A program made the position numbers and the translations under genes. From contig JBJHCR010000348.1 of the NCBI GenBank assembly GCA_050486105.1, forward strand, positions 1 through 6,460: a DNA stretch of 6,460 nt. Direction: 5' to 3'. This stretch comes from JAEXNA01 sp050486105 (GTDB taxonomy: Bacteria > Vulcanimicrobiota > Xenobia > Xenobiales > JADMJV01). Below are positions 1 through 6,173 of the stretch, piece by piece. Numbering within the stretch: position 1 is the first letter of the stretch; each line of letters starts with the position of its first letter. The notes beneath the pieces are model-generated. The model ran no database searches and was not told where the DNA came from. It saw only the letters and a program-made list of their open reading frames with translations.

Positions 1-77
1 ATACTTAAGTGAGAACCAACGCTGCCAGGGGGGATGCATCGGCGGCCCAAACCGGGAAGTTATTTCGGACCAGATCC
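1..77. other. 3' flank of rpoC
   Basis: Seventy-seven bases follow the rpoC stop codon before the window ends. I see no intrinsic terminator (no strong stem followed by a U-run on the minus strand) and no recognisable start of the ribosomal protein gene rpsL, which often follows rpoC. The stretch may be an intercistronic gap in a longer leftward operon. Confidence 0.4.
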
Positions 78-3000
78 TTAGCGCTCGCCGAGAGCCGCAC
101 CTAGTTCTGCTGCCAGAATGTCTTCCGGAGTTGAACTCGGAGCCGAGGCTTTGGCGTCTCGAGGGATCTCGATCTCGATCTCTCGATACTCGGTCATGCC
201 GGTTCCAGCCGGAATCAGTTTACCGATGATGACATTCTCCTTCAGACCTCGCAGCTCATCTCGTTTGCCCTTGATTGCGGCATCGGTCAGAACTCTGGTG
301 GTCTCCTGGAAGGAGGCCGCCGAGAGGAAGGACTCGGTGGCTAATGATGCCTTAGTAACGCCCAAGAGCACACGCTTGGCTTCCGCCGGCTCACCGCCTT
401 CTTCCACCACGCGCTGGTTCTCCGATTGAAAGATCAGCAAGTCTTGAAGAGAGCCCGGGAGCATATCGGTGTCCCCGCCGGTCTCAATGCGCACCTTCTT
501 GAGCATCTGGCGGACGATAACCTCGACGTGACGGTCATTGATGTCCACACCCTGGTCCCGATAGACTTGCTGAACTTGGTCCACGATGTATCGCTGGCAT
601 TCGGACACACCCAGCAGTCTCAGAATGTCGTGTGGGTTGAGGAAGCCTTCCACCAGCTGAGTCCCGACTTCAACAGCGTCCCCGTCGCGGACCGAAAGCC
701 TGGCCGAGAACGGCACCCCGTAGCTCACCTGCTCACCGGATGGCGAGGTTACGCTGACCAAACGGAGCCCCTTGTCTTCGTCAAGAGACACGATACCAGC
801 CATCTCGGAAAGGACCGCGTGCCCCTTTGGCTTACGAGCTTCAAAAAGCTCTTCGATTCGCGGTAGACCCTGGATAATATCCTCAACGGCCACACCACCG
901 GTATGGAAGGTTCGCAGAGTCAACTGAGTGCCAGGCTCACCAATGGATTGAGCGGCGATGATCCCGACGGTTTCACCCATCTCTACCAGATGACCGGTAG
1001 CCAAGTTCTTACCGTAGCACTTGGCGCAGAGCCCGTGCATGGCTCGACATCCTAACGGCGATCGAACCTTGACTTTCGGCCAAATCGGATTAGGAGCATC
1101 GATGTCGATATCCCTCATTAGATAGGTGCCGGCTTCAATGGCCATCTCTTCGGTGATCATTTGTCCCCGTTCGATGACCTTCGCCTTGCCGGCGCTATCC
1201 TCATACTTGATATCCTCGCCCGCGATCCTTCCGGCCAACCGTTCCCACAGAGGGACTTTGATGTCGTCTCCGGTGGTGGCGACCTGAACCGAGGTCGGGG
1301 TGCACTCACCGAACTCTTCTTCGCAGTCATCGATGCGAATGATCACATCCTGAGAGACGTCGATGAGTCGGCGGGTCAGATACCCTGAGTCGGCCGTACG
1401 CAGCGCCGTGTCGGCCAAGCCCTTTCGTGCACCGTGAGTGGAGATGAAGTACTCCAATACGGTCAAACCTTCGCGAAGGTTCGCGCGCACTGGGAGCGGG
1501 ATGATACGTCCGGTAGGGTCAGCCATCAAGCCTCGCATCCCACCGATCTGTTTCACCTGGGCGGGGTTACCACGAGCACCGGAAGTGGCCATCATGAAAA
1601 CCGAATTCAAGCGGTCGAGATGCCTCATCATGGCCTTCTCCACAGCATTCGTCGCCTCGGACCAGATGGTTTTGAGTCCGATGTACTTCTCATCCTCGGT
1701 GATAAAGCCCCGAGCGAGCCATTCGTCGAGGGCCTGCACCCTCTCATCTGCTCGCTGCAAAATGGGCGGTTTTTCCGGGGGAATACGAATGTCCACGATA
1801 GAGATAGTACACCCGGAGCGAGTAGCGTAACGGAAACCTTGCTCCTTGATCTGGTCCAAAAGCCGAGCCGTCCGGTTGTTTCCGTGGTGATCGTGAACCT
1901 TCTTGATCAGCTTCACCAGGTCTTTTTTGCCGAAGGTCTTGTTGATCTCGTCGAAACGAAGTCTGTGACCCGGCTGACCGAGGGGTTCAGGACCGTCGTA
2001 GGCAGGCTCAAAAGGATCGTAACCTTCTTTCACCGGTCCTGGAATAGCACGCCAAAAAATGGAGCGACCCACAGTGGTCTTCTCAAGTTTGCCATTGATC
2101 TCGATCTTGACCGGAGCTTGCAGCTCGATCACTCCTTCATCGTATGCCAGAATGGCTTCCTCGATGGATGAGAAGACCTTGCCTTCGCCCTTGGAGTCGT
2201 GCTTTTCGATGGTCAGGTAATACATGCCCAGTACCGTATCCTGGTTCGGCACGGTGGCTGGGTTTCCATAAGCCGGTTGCAGGATATTGTTGGCTGACAG
2301 CATGAGGATCCGAGCTTCAGCCTGAGCCCCCGCAGACAACGGGAGATGGACGGCCATTTGGTCCCCATCGAAGTCGGCGTTATAGGGAGTACAAACCAGG
2401 GGATGGATCTGGATCGCTTTTCCATCGACCAGAACCGGTTCGAAAGCCTGAATACCTAGACGGTGAAGCGTGGGAGCACGATTCAGCAGAACGGGATGAT
2501 CCTCGATCACCTCTTCCAAGACGTCCCAAACGTCAGGCACGACTCGCTCAACCATCCGTTTCGCAGACTTGATATTGTGCACCAAGCCTCGGTCCACAAG
2601 CTTCTTCATCACGAAAGGCTTAAAGAGTTCCAAAGCCATTTCCTTAGGAAGTCCGCACTGATGAAGTTTGAGTTTCGGCCCGACCACGATGACCGAGCGG
2701 CCGGAATAATCGACCCGCTTGCCCAAAAGATTTTGCCGGAAACGCCCTTGCTTACCCTTGAGCATGTCGGACAAGGATTTCAAGGGACGGTTGTTAGGAC
2801 CGGTGACAGGGCGACCACGACGACCGTTGTCGATCAAGGCGTCGACCGCCTCTTGCAGCATTCTCTTTTCGTTCTTAACGATGATCTCTGGGGCACCGAG
2901 ATCGAGAAGCCTCTTCAAGCGGTTGTTGCGATTGATCACTCGTCGATACAAATCGTTCAAGTCGGAGGTCGCGAAGCGTCCGCCATCGAGTTGGACCATA

Positions 3001-3716
3001 GGGCGGAGTTCCGGCGGAATGACCGGAATCACATCGAGAACCATCCATTCCGGAAGGTTGCCTGAAGTCCGAAACGCGTTCACCACTTCGAGACGCTTGA
3101 CCGCCTTGGTGCGCTTCTGTCCGGTCATGGTCTTGATGCCCTCGCGGAGTTCGGCGTACAATTCCTCGACATCGATTTCCTGAAGCATTTCCTTGACCGC
3201 CTCAGCGCCCATACCAGCCCGGAACACGGGTCCGTACTTCTCGCGGGCCTCGCGGTACTCCATCTCCGAGAGCAAACTTCTCTTGGCCAAAGGAGTGTCA
3301 CCCGGATCGATCACTACGTAGCTGGCGAAATAGATCACCTTTTCGAGCATTCTTGGTGACATATTCAAGAGTAGTCCGAGGCGAGAAGGAACCCCCTTGA
3401 AATACCAGATATGAGTTACGGGGGAAGCCACCTCGATGTGACCCATGCGCTCACGTCGGACCTTCGAGCGGGTGACTTCAACGCCGCACTTATCACAGAT
3501 CACGCCTTTATAGCGGATTCTCTTGTATTTTCCACAGGCGCACTCCCAGTCCTTAATGGGACCGAAAATCCGCTCACAGAACAAGCCGTCACGTTCGGGC
3601 TTCAAAGTCCGATAGTTGATCGTCTCCGGCTTCTTAACTTCTCCGTAAGACCATTCTCTGATCTGCCTTGGTGAAGCCAGCTTGATCTCTAAAGCATCAA
3701 AATTATTGACATCCAT
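78..3716 (-). CDS. rpoC: DNA-directed RNA polymerase subunit beta' (complete)
   Basis: Largest core subunit of bacterial RNA polymerase. With beta it forms the active cleft and synthesises RNA from NTPs in the cytoplasm. The 1212-aa product is complete. The N-terminal zinc site is C59, C61, C74, C77. The double-psi barrel motif NADFDGDQ at 446-453 gives the Mg-binding aspartates D448, D450 and D452. The bridge helix is around 756-790 (FISTHGARKGLADTAL). The second zinc site is C798, C890, C897, C900. The trigger loop is around 918-965, with the catalytic-region His in RTFHTGG at H938. The trigger loop runs straight into GLPRIEELFEARKPKG, so the large SI3 insertion of Proteobacteria is absent, and the length is close to the roughly 1200 aa of Firmicutes RpoC. 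A proline/glycine-rich stretch at about 558-588 looks longer than in Firmicutes homologues I remember. The ATG is chosen because MDVNNFDALEIKLASP is the family start and a GGAGG lies upstream. rpoB is not upstream, which is unusual. Identification is essentially certain. Confidence 0.99.
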   Translation of the reverse strand: MDVNNFDALEIKLASPRQIREWSYGEVKKPETINYRTLKPERDGLFCERIFGPIKDWECACGKYKRIRYKGVICDKCGVEVTRSKVRRERMGHIEVASPVTHIWYFKGVPSRLGLLLNMSPRMLEKVIYFASYVVIDPGDTPLAKRSLLSEMEYREAREKYGPVFRAGMGAEAVKEMLQEIDVEELYAELREGIKTMTGQKRTKAVKRLEVVNAFRTSGNLPEWMVLDVIPVIPPELRPMVQLDGGRFATSDLNDLYRRVINRNNRLKRLLDLGAPEIIVKNEKRMLQEAVDALIDNGRRGRPVTGPNNRPLKSLSDMLKGKQGRFRQNLLGKRVDYSGRSVIVVGPKLKLHQCGLPKEMALELFKPFVMKKLVDRGLVHNIKSAKRMVERVVPDVWDVLEEVIEDHPVLLNRAPTLHRLGIQAFEPVLVDGKAIQIHPLVCTPYNADFDGDQMAVHLPLSAGAQAEARILMLSANNILQPAYGNPATVPNQDTVLGMYYLTIEKHDSKGEGKVFSSIEEAILAYDEGVIELQAPVKIEINGKLEKTTVGRSIFWRAIPGPVKEGYDPFEPAYDGPEPLGQPGHRLRFDEINKTFGKKDLVKLIKKVHDHHGNNRTARLLDQIKEQGFRYATRSGCTISIVDIRIPPEKPPILQRADERVQALDEWLARGFITEDEKYIGLKTIWSEATNAVEKAMMRHLDRLNSVFMMATSGARGNPAQVKQIGGMRGLMADPTGRIIPLPVRANLREGLTVLEYFISTHGARKGLADTALRTADSGYLTRRLIDVSQDVIIRIDDCEEEFGECTPTSVQVATTGDDIKVPLWERLAGRIAGEDIKYEDSAGKAKVIERGQMITEEMAIEAGTYLMRDIDIDAPNPIWPKVKVRSPLGCRAMHGLCAKCYGKNLATGHLVEMGETVGIIAAQSIGEPGTQLTLRTFHTGGVAVEDIIQGLPRIEELFEARKPKGHAVLSEMAGIVSLDEDKGLRLVSVTSPSGEQVSYGVPFSARLSVRDGDAVEVGTQLVEGFLNPHDILRLLGVSECQRYIVDQVQQVYRDQGVDINDRHVEVIVRQMLKKVRIETGGDTDMLPGSLQDLLIFQSENQRVVEEGGEPAEAKRVLLGVTKASLATESFLSAASFQETTRVLTDAAIKGKRDELRGLKENVIIGKLIPAGTGMTEYREIEIEIPRDAKASAPSSTPEDILAAELGAALGER

Positions 3717-3724
3717 ATTATAGG

Positions 3725-3734
3725 TTCTTCCTCC
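3725..3734 (-). promoter_or_regulatory. rpoC ribosome-binding site
   Basis: On the minus strand this reads GGAGGAAGAA, with the GGAGG core at 3730-3734. The core is 13 nt from the ATG at 3714-3716, and the AGGAA part is nearer. It is the only good Shine-Dalgarno match close to the rpoC start and it supports that start. The spacing from the core is a little long. Confidence 0.7.
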
Positions 3735-3812
3735 GTAGAGCTAATGAGTGCTCTCTATCCCCAGACCGTCCTCAAAATCGTTCCAGCCCGCAGGTAGGTT
3801 AGAACTCCGGAT

Positions 3813-3830
3813 TCGCCGAGCCTGGGGCGA
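3813..3830 (-). promoter_or_regulatory. Second small hairpin in the presumed rpoC leader
   Basis: TCGCC at 3813-3817 is complementary to GGCGA at 3826-3830 with an 8-nt loop. It is a 5-bp stem, weaker than the hairpin at 3851-3870, and on the same potential leader RNA. A further 5-bp inverted repeat (TCGAG/CTCGA) lies at 3886-3900. Individually these are weak; their clustering within 90 bp is the reason to list them. Confidence 0.25.
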
Positions 3831-3850
3831 CCCGACGAACTTTTGCCAAG

Positions 3851-3870
3851 GGCCGGGCCTACGCCCGACC
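3851..3870 (-). promoter_or_regulatory. Strong GC hairpin in the presumed rpoC leader RNA
   Basis: Read as minus-strand RNA this is an 8-bp stem, GGUCGGGC pairing with GCCCGGCC around a GUAG tetraloop, with seven Watson-Crick pairs and one U-G wobble. The wobble pairs in RNA but is a mismatch in the plus-strand sense, so the structure fits rpoC mRNA better than a rightward transcript. No U-tract follows, so it is not a standard intrinsic terminator. It could be a leader structure that affects stability or translation, or it could be chance in GC-rich DNA. Confidence 0.4.
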
Positions 3871-3876
3871 GAATCG
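3869..3876 (+). repeat. CCGAATCG 8-mer, copy 1
   Basis: First of three copies of CCGAATCG in the divergent intergenic region. The others are at 3976-3983 (same orientation) and 4107-4114 (inverted, CGATTCGG). The inner CGA-A-TCG is symmetric around its central base, as many operator half-site pairs are. This copy overlaps the strong hairpin. A regulatory role is inference; a post-hoc 8-mer repeat can arise by chance. Confidence 0.3.
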
Positions 3877-3975
3877 CGCATATCCTCGAGAGACCCTCGA
3901 AACTCCTCCTACCAGTCAAGATAAGTTTCAAATTTCCTGCCTTTTTTATGAAACGGGACGTTCAGAGGCTGCGCG

Positions 3976-3983
3976 CCGAATCG
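3976..3983 (+). repeat. CCGAATCG 8-mer, copy 2
   Basis: Second copy, same orientation as copy 1 and 107 bp from it. It is flanked on the right by ACCCACA; the third copy, on the plus strand, is likewise followed by CCCACA (4115-4120). Confidence 0.3.
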
Positions 3984-4106
3984 ACCCACATCGCCAAACT
4001 CGCCCTTTTTCCGCCATAGGAACCGCAAATTCTTGCAAATAGGTCCACTATGAGCTTTAAACCCGCAATTCCCCTGACGAAAAAATTGCTTCGTTTGGAC
4101 TCGGGG

Positions 4107-4114
4107 CGATTCGG
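4107..4114 (-). repeat. CCGAATCG 8-mer, copy 3 (inverted)
   Basis: Third copy on the opposite strand. It lies about 55 bp upstream of the possible -10 element for the rightward genes, a position from which a bound regulator could act on that promoter (inference only). Confidence 0.3.
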
Positions 4115-4144
4115 CCCACAGCCTCTTCAGTTCCTGAAAAATCG

Positions 4145-4174
4145 TTCCAATCGGTCTATTGAATGTGCTATGGT
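4145..4174 (+). promoter_or_regulatory. Possible promoter for the 4189-6167 gene group
   Basis: TGCTATGGT at 4166-4174 resembles an extended -10 (TG, one base, then TATGGT, which matches four of six consensus positions). A weak -35-like TTCCAA lies 18 bp upstream at 4145-4150. Transcription from here would begin near 4181, leaving an untranslated leader of under 10 nt before the ATG at 4189. That fits the absence of a Shine-Dalgarno sequence for that gene. The match is modest. Confidence 0.35.
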
Positions 4175-4188
4175 AACTCACAGAGAGC

Positions 4189-4701
4189 ATGAAGTCGAGA
4201 CTGAGCAGCATAGGATTTTTGGAGGGGGCGGCCGCCTTGGTGTTCCTGGTGCTCATCGCACTGTGGGCCGGCCAAACAGCAACGAAACCCAAAGTCACCA
4301 TCTCAGGGCTTACTCTGGAACAATCCCTGGACGAAGTCCAACAAATCCTCGGGCCACCTAGTTTTCGGCGCGGCACCCCCAACCCACACCATGTGGAGTA
4401 TTGGCATTTGTCAAATTCTCCCGAGGTCCTGACCATTGCCCTCGACGACAGTGGCCGAATAAAAGGATTAGCTGGAGGAGTTCCGGAGATCGACGGACGT
4501 CCAGTGAGTGAACTCGGTCCAGAGCAGGCCCTGTACTTACTGGGAACTCCCTCTTCAGGAACTTGGAACCGAGAGCGAATCGGCAAGGCTTCCGAGCTGG
4601 TTCAAAGGGAACAGACTTTGATCTATAAACACCTAAATCTGCTGGTCAAAGTTGAAACAAACGGGACTTTGGCCTTCCATCTCTTTCGCCCCCAACGCTA
4701 G
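4189..4701 (+). CDS. Membrane-anchored protein with two BamE/SmpA-like half-repeats
   Basis: 170 aa, function not known. A short basic N-terminus (MKSR) is followed by a hydrophobic segment at about 10-28, then a soluble domain, so it is probably a bitopic protein facing the outside. There is no cysteine lipobox. The soluble part reads as two similar units. Unit 1, at about 38-97, has a helix-like EQSLDEVQQILG, then LGPPS at 54-58, YWHL, and a strand pair ending in DDSGRI. Unit 2, at about 101-166, has GPEQALYLLG, then LGTPS at 118-122, YKHL, and VKVETNGTL. This helix, then LGxPS, then beta-strand order resembles the BamE/SmpA/OmlA fold, whose members act in or near envelope assembly; the assignment is by eye. 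The ATG is the first start after an in-frame TAA at 4174-4176. It has no clear ribosome-binding site. A GTG at codon 18, preceded by GGAGGGGG, is an alternative but would shorten the membrane segment. It is 75 bp upstream of the transglycosylase gene. Confidence 0.75.
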   Translation: MKSRLSSIGFLEGAAALVFLVLIALWAGQTATKPKVTISGLTLEQSLDEVQQILGPPSFRRGTPNPHHVEYWHLSNSPEVLTIALDDSGRIKGLAGGVPEIDGRPVSELGPEQALYLLGTPSSGTWNRERIGKASELVQREQTLIYKHLNLLVKVETNGTLAFHLFRPQR

Positions 4702-4743
4702 ATTCGCCGCAGACGCCCCCACTTTTTCTCTTTCCATGCCAGG

Positions 4744-4756
4744 AAGGCCAGGCCTT
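4744..4756. repeat. 13-bp perfect palindrome between two plus-strand genes
   Basis: AAGGCC-A-GGCCTT lies in the 75-bp gap before the transglycosylase gene. As RNA it can form only a 5-bp stem with a 3-nt loop. The motif GCCAGG also occurs three times in the gap (4738-4743, 4747-4752, 4766-4771). No U-run follows, so a terminator is unlikely; it could be a binding site or nothing. Confidence 0.3.
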
Positions 4757-4776
4757 AGTTTGGAAGCCAGGCGACT

Positions 4777-5637
4777 ATGAGTAAAGCCGCGTTCCAACGC
4801 TCGTCATTCAAGAATCGTGTAACTGCTGGAGTTTTCGGCCTTTTATTTGTCGGTTTCGGGGGAGTTTCTCCAGCACTTGCCGGCCCTCCCCCGTTCCAAG
4901 ATCTTCACCACGCTTCTCAAAGGTCCACGGTCGTCAGCACTGATCTGGTCACCAATTGGGGCTACGGTCCTGCCGAGAACGCCTATAACGATTTGATTCT
5001 GGCCGCCATTGAAGAGCACTGGGAGGATCAGGACAACCCCCTGGACCCCTTATATTTCAAGGCTCTGATCGCGGTGGAATCAGCCTTTAAGAAAGATGCC
5101 GTGAGTCGAACCGGCTGCGCCGGGTTGGTCCAGTTTGCCCCGGACACCGCGAAGAGATTCGGACTTTCCCTCCACCCCGTGGACCAACGTTTCATCCCTG
5201 AGATCGCCATCCCAGCGGGTGTCAAAGTGCTGGCAGAAAAGCAGAAAGTGGTTCTTGAGCCTCAAAATTATTTCCAGATCCTGCTGGGCAATTCAGACAA
5301 ACAATGTCCTTTCGGATCTGTGGTTTACCAAGCCTATCAGCGAATGGGCGCTCCCAGGGGCAACGATTTATTGAGCCTAGGTTTAGCCTCTTACAACGGT
5401 GGTGGAGGCACCATCATGCGCGCCATGGCCAAAGCCATTGAGATGGGTAAGAATCCTCTGGATTGGAACAGCCTAGTAGGCACCGGCCCCCACGACTCTC
5501 CTCTCTATGCTGCATGCGAGATGATCTATAAGCACGGAGCTCCGGGCAAGTATCGGGAGATGGCCGACTACCCGGTCAAAATCTTCAAACTGATCAACCA
5601 GCATTCGGCTTATCAGGAACAGACTCAAGGCACCTAA
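4777..5637 (+). CDS. Secreted SLT-family lytic transglycosylase
   Basis: 286 aa. It probably cleaves the MurNAc-GlcNAc bond of peptidoglycan non-hydrolytically, forming 1,6-anhydroMurNAc ends outside the cytoplasmic membrane. The N-terminus is a Sec signal peptide: a basic start with R8, K12 and R14, a hydrophobic core at about 16-30, and SPALAG giving likely cleavage after A35. The SLT (goose-lysozyme-like) domain follows. ALIAVES at 96-102 carries the catalytic glutamate E101, GCAGLVQF is at 113-120, and LASYNGG at 203-209 is the conserved YNxG element. A late YPVKIFKL at 265-272 matches the usual C-terminal helix of the fold. The segment between GLVQF and YNGG is longer than in minimal SLT domains and contains C177. 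Three cysteines (C114, C177, C247) are predicted in the exported part. A modest ribosome-binding site, GGAAG at 4762-4766, sits 10 nt before the ATG. The gene lies between two plus-strand genes with short gaps. No LysM or other wall-binding domain is visible. The family is clear; the subfamily and biological role are not. Confidence 0.92.
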   Translation: MSKAAFQRSSFKNRVTAGVFGLLFVGFGGVSPALAGPPPFQDLHHASQRSTVVSTDLVTNWGYGPAENAYNDLILAAIEEHWEDQDNPLDPLYFKALIAVESAFKKDAVSRTGCAGLVQFAPDTAKRFGLSLHPVDQRFIPEIAIPAGVKVLAEKQKVVLEPQNYFQILLGNSDKQCPFGSVVYQAYQRMGAPRGNDLLSLGLASYNGGGGTIMRAMAKAIEMGKNPLDWNSLVGTGPHDSPLYAACEMIYKHGAPGKYREMADYPVKIFKLINQHSAYQEQTQGT

Positions 5638-5640
5638 ACT

Positions 5641-5665
5641 CTGCTAGGGGTTCCCCCTTTGGCAG
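5641..5665 (+). terminator. Interrupted hairpin just after the transglycosylase stop codon
   Basis: An inner stem AGGGG (5646-5650) pairs with CCCCT (5654-5658) around a 3-nt loop. An outer stem CTGC (5641-5644) pairs with GCAG (5662-5665), separated from the inner one by a small internal loop. The structure starts 3 nt after the stop codon. No T-run follows the outer stem; only TTT follows the inner one. It could be a weak terminator or a 3'-end stabilising or processing hairpin that partly separates the downstream gene. Confidence 0.35.
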
Positions 5666-5714
5666 CCTGCGTGGGAGGAAGGGCTTCAGCGGGGTGCGGT
5701 CGTAATGTTTGCTT

Positions 5715-6167
5715 ATGTGGCCTGCCGACCTCCCGCCTCCCATCCCCTACGTGGAGCAAGTTCCTGTAGACTTCGTTTCGGCTGCCGAGAGAATGGCTCC
5801 GCTGTTAGTCGCGAACAACAGTGGCCTCAGAGAGACCCCCGAAAAGAGAGCGTTCGAGAAGGCGGTTGACGACTTCCAAATCTCATTATCCGAGCTGCCT
5901 GCCAACCATAAGGCTGCCATCGCCAAGCTCCACGAAGAGTCCGATCGAGTGGTGGACCAGAAACGAGAGCAAGGGGTCAAGGCGGACAAACTGTCCACCT
6001 TCATCGGCAAGGTTATGGCCTACAGCCACGAGCGACTGCTGGCCATAGAAAAGCACGACCCACAACTCACTAAACTCAGAGCAGAATACGATGCTTTGAG
6101 CAAGGTCTTCTACGATGGAGACCAGGTGCTCAATACTTACCTAGCGTGGGTCCGCACCGACGACTGA
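5715..6167 (+). CDS. Small helical cytoplasmic protein of unknown function
   Basis: About 150 aa, not recognised. After a short proline-rich start (PADLPPPIPYVEQ) the sequence is dominated by charged amphipathic stretches typical of helices. These include a segment with KRAFEKAVDDFQ, then KAAIAKLHEESDRVVDQKREQG, then LLAIEKHDPQLTKLRAEYDALSKVF. There is no signal peptide, membrane segment or cysteine. The last stretch faintly recalls the C-terminal helices of YlbF/YmcA-type proteins, but I do not assign it. An in-frame stop at 5703-5705 limits the start to TTG 5709 or ATG 5715; ATG is preferred. The nearest purine-rich motif, GGGAGGAAGGG at 5673-5683, is over 30 nt from that ATG, so the translation signal is unclear. 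It follows the transglycosylase gene by 77 bp and may be co-transcribed with it, but nothing in the sequence ties it to the envelope. It converges on the methyltransferase gene with a 6-bp gap. The charged, helix-forming composition favours a real gene. Confidence 0.72.
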   Translation: MWPADLPPPIPYVEQVPVDFVSAAERMAPLLVANNSGLRETPEKRAFEKAVDDFQISLSELPANHKAAIAKLHEESDRVVDQKREQGVKADKLSTFIGKVMAYSHERLLAIEKHDPQLTKLRAEYDALSKVFYDGDQVLNTYLAWVRTDD

Positions 6168-6173
6168 GCAACT

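Larger units (their letters stand above)
3717..4188. other. Gene-free divergent intergenic region between rpoC and the rightward genes
   Basis: This 472-bp stretch separates the divergent starts of rpoC and the 4189 gene. I find no rpoB sequence, no tRNA and no convincing small gene. Open frames here on either strand are rich in Ser, Arg and Pro and overlap the real gene at 4189. The rpoC-proximal half (3800-3900) is GC-rich and carries three hairpins. The middle (about 3920-4090) is richer in A/T, with homopolymer runs near 3951 and 4079. An 8-mer CCGAATCG occurs three times. I could not find a clear sigma-70 promoter for rpoC: TTGACT at 3914-3919 (minus) and TTGAAA at 3926-3931 (minus) resemble -35 boxes but have no -10 partner at 16-18 bp. 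A promoter inside or upstream of the A/T-rich part would give rpoC a leader of 200 nt or more (inference). Confidence 0.7.

Noticed and set aside
1434..2171. 245-aa open frame antisense to rpoC (similarly 2463-3065, 426-866 and others)
   Set aside because: These are long antisense frames caused by the codon use of rpoC; their products have no domain-like pattern.
3717..3722. Perfect TATAAT on the minus strand directly before the rpoC ATG
   Set aside because: A start site from this box would fall inside the rpoC coding region, and there is no -35 at proper spacing. It is the A/T-rich spacer after the ribosome-binding site.
3750..3885. Short minus-strand frame (about 46 codons starting MRDSVGRRPG) after an AGGAGGAG at 3903-3910
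   Set aside because: The spacing from the purine run to the ATG is over 20 nt, the product is Arg/Pro-rich, and it overlaps the hairpins. I see no support for a leader peptide.
4050..4361. 103-aa plus-strand frame overlapping the start of the 4189 gene
   Set aside because: It is in a different frame from the membrane-anchored protein and has low-complexity shadow composition in the overlap.
3909..4586. 225-aa open frame on the minus strand upstream of rpoC, which could look like a gene in the place of rpoB
   Set aside because: It has no likeness to RpoB, is rich in Ser, Arg and Pro, and lies antisense to the well-supported 4189 gene. It is a shadow frame.
5705..5870. Frame starting at ATG 5705, possibly joined to the small protein gene by a frameshift
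   Set aside because: The product is Arg/Ser-rich and stops quickly. The in-frame product from 5715 is coherent without a frameshift and no slippery sequence is evident.
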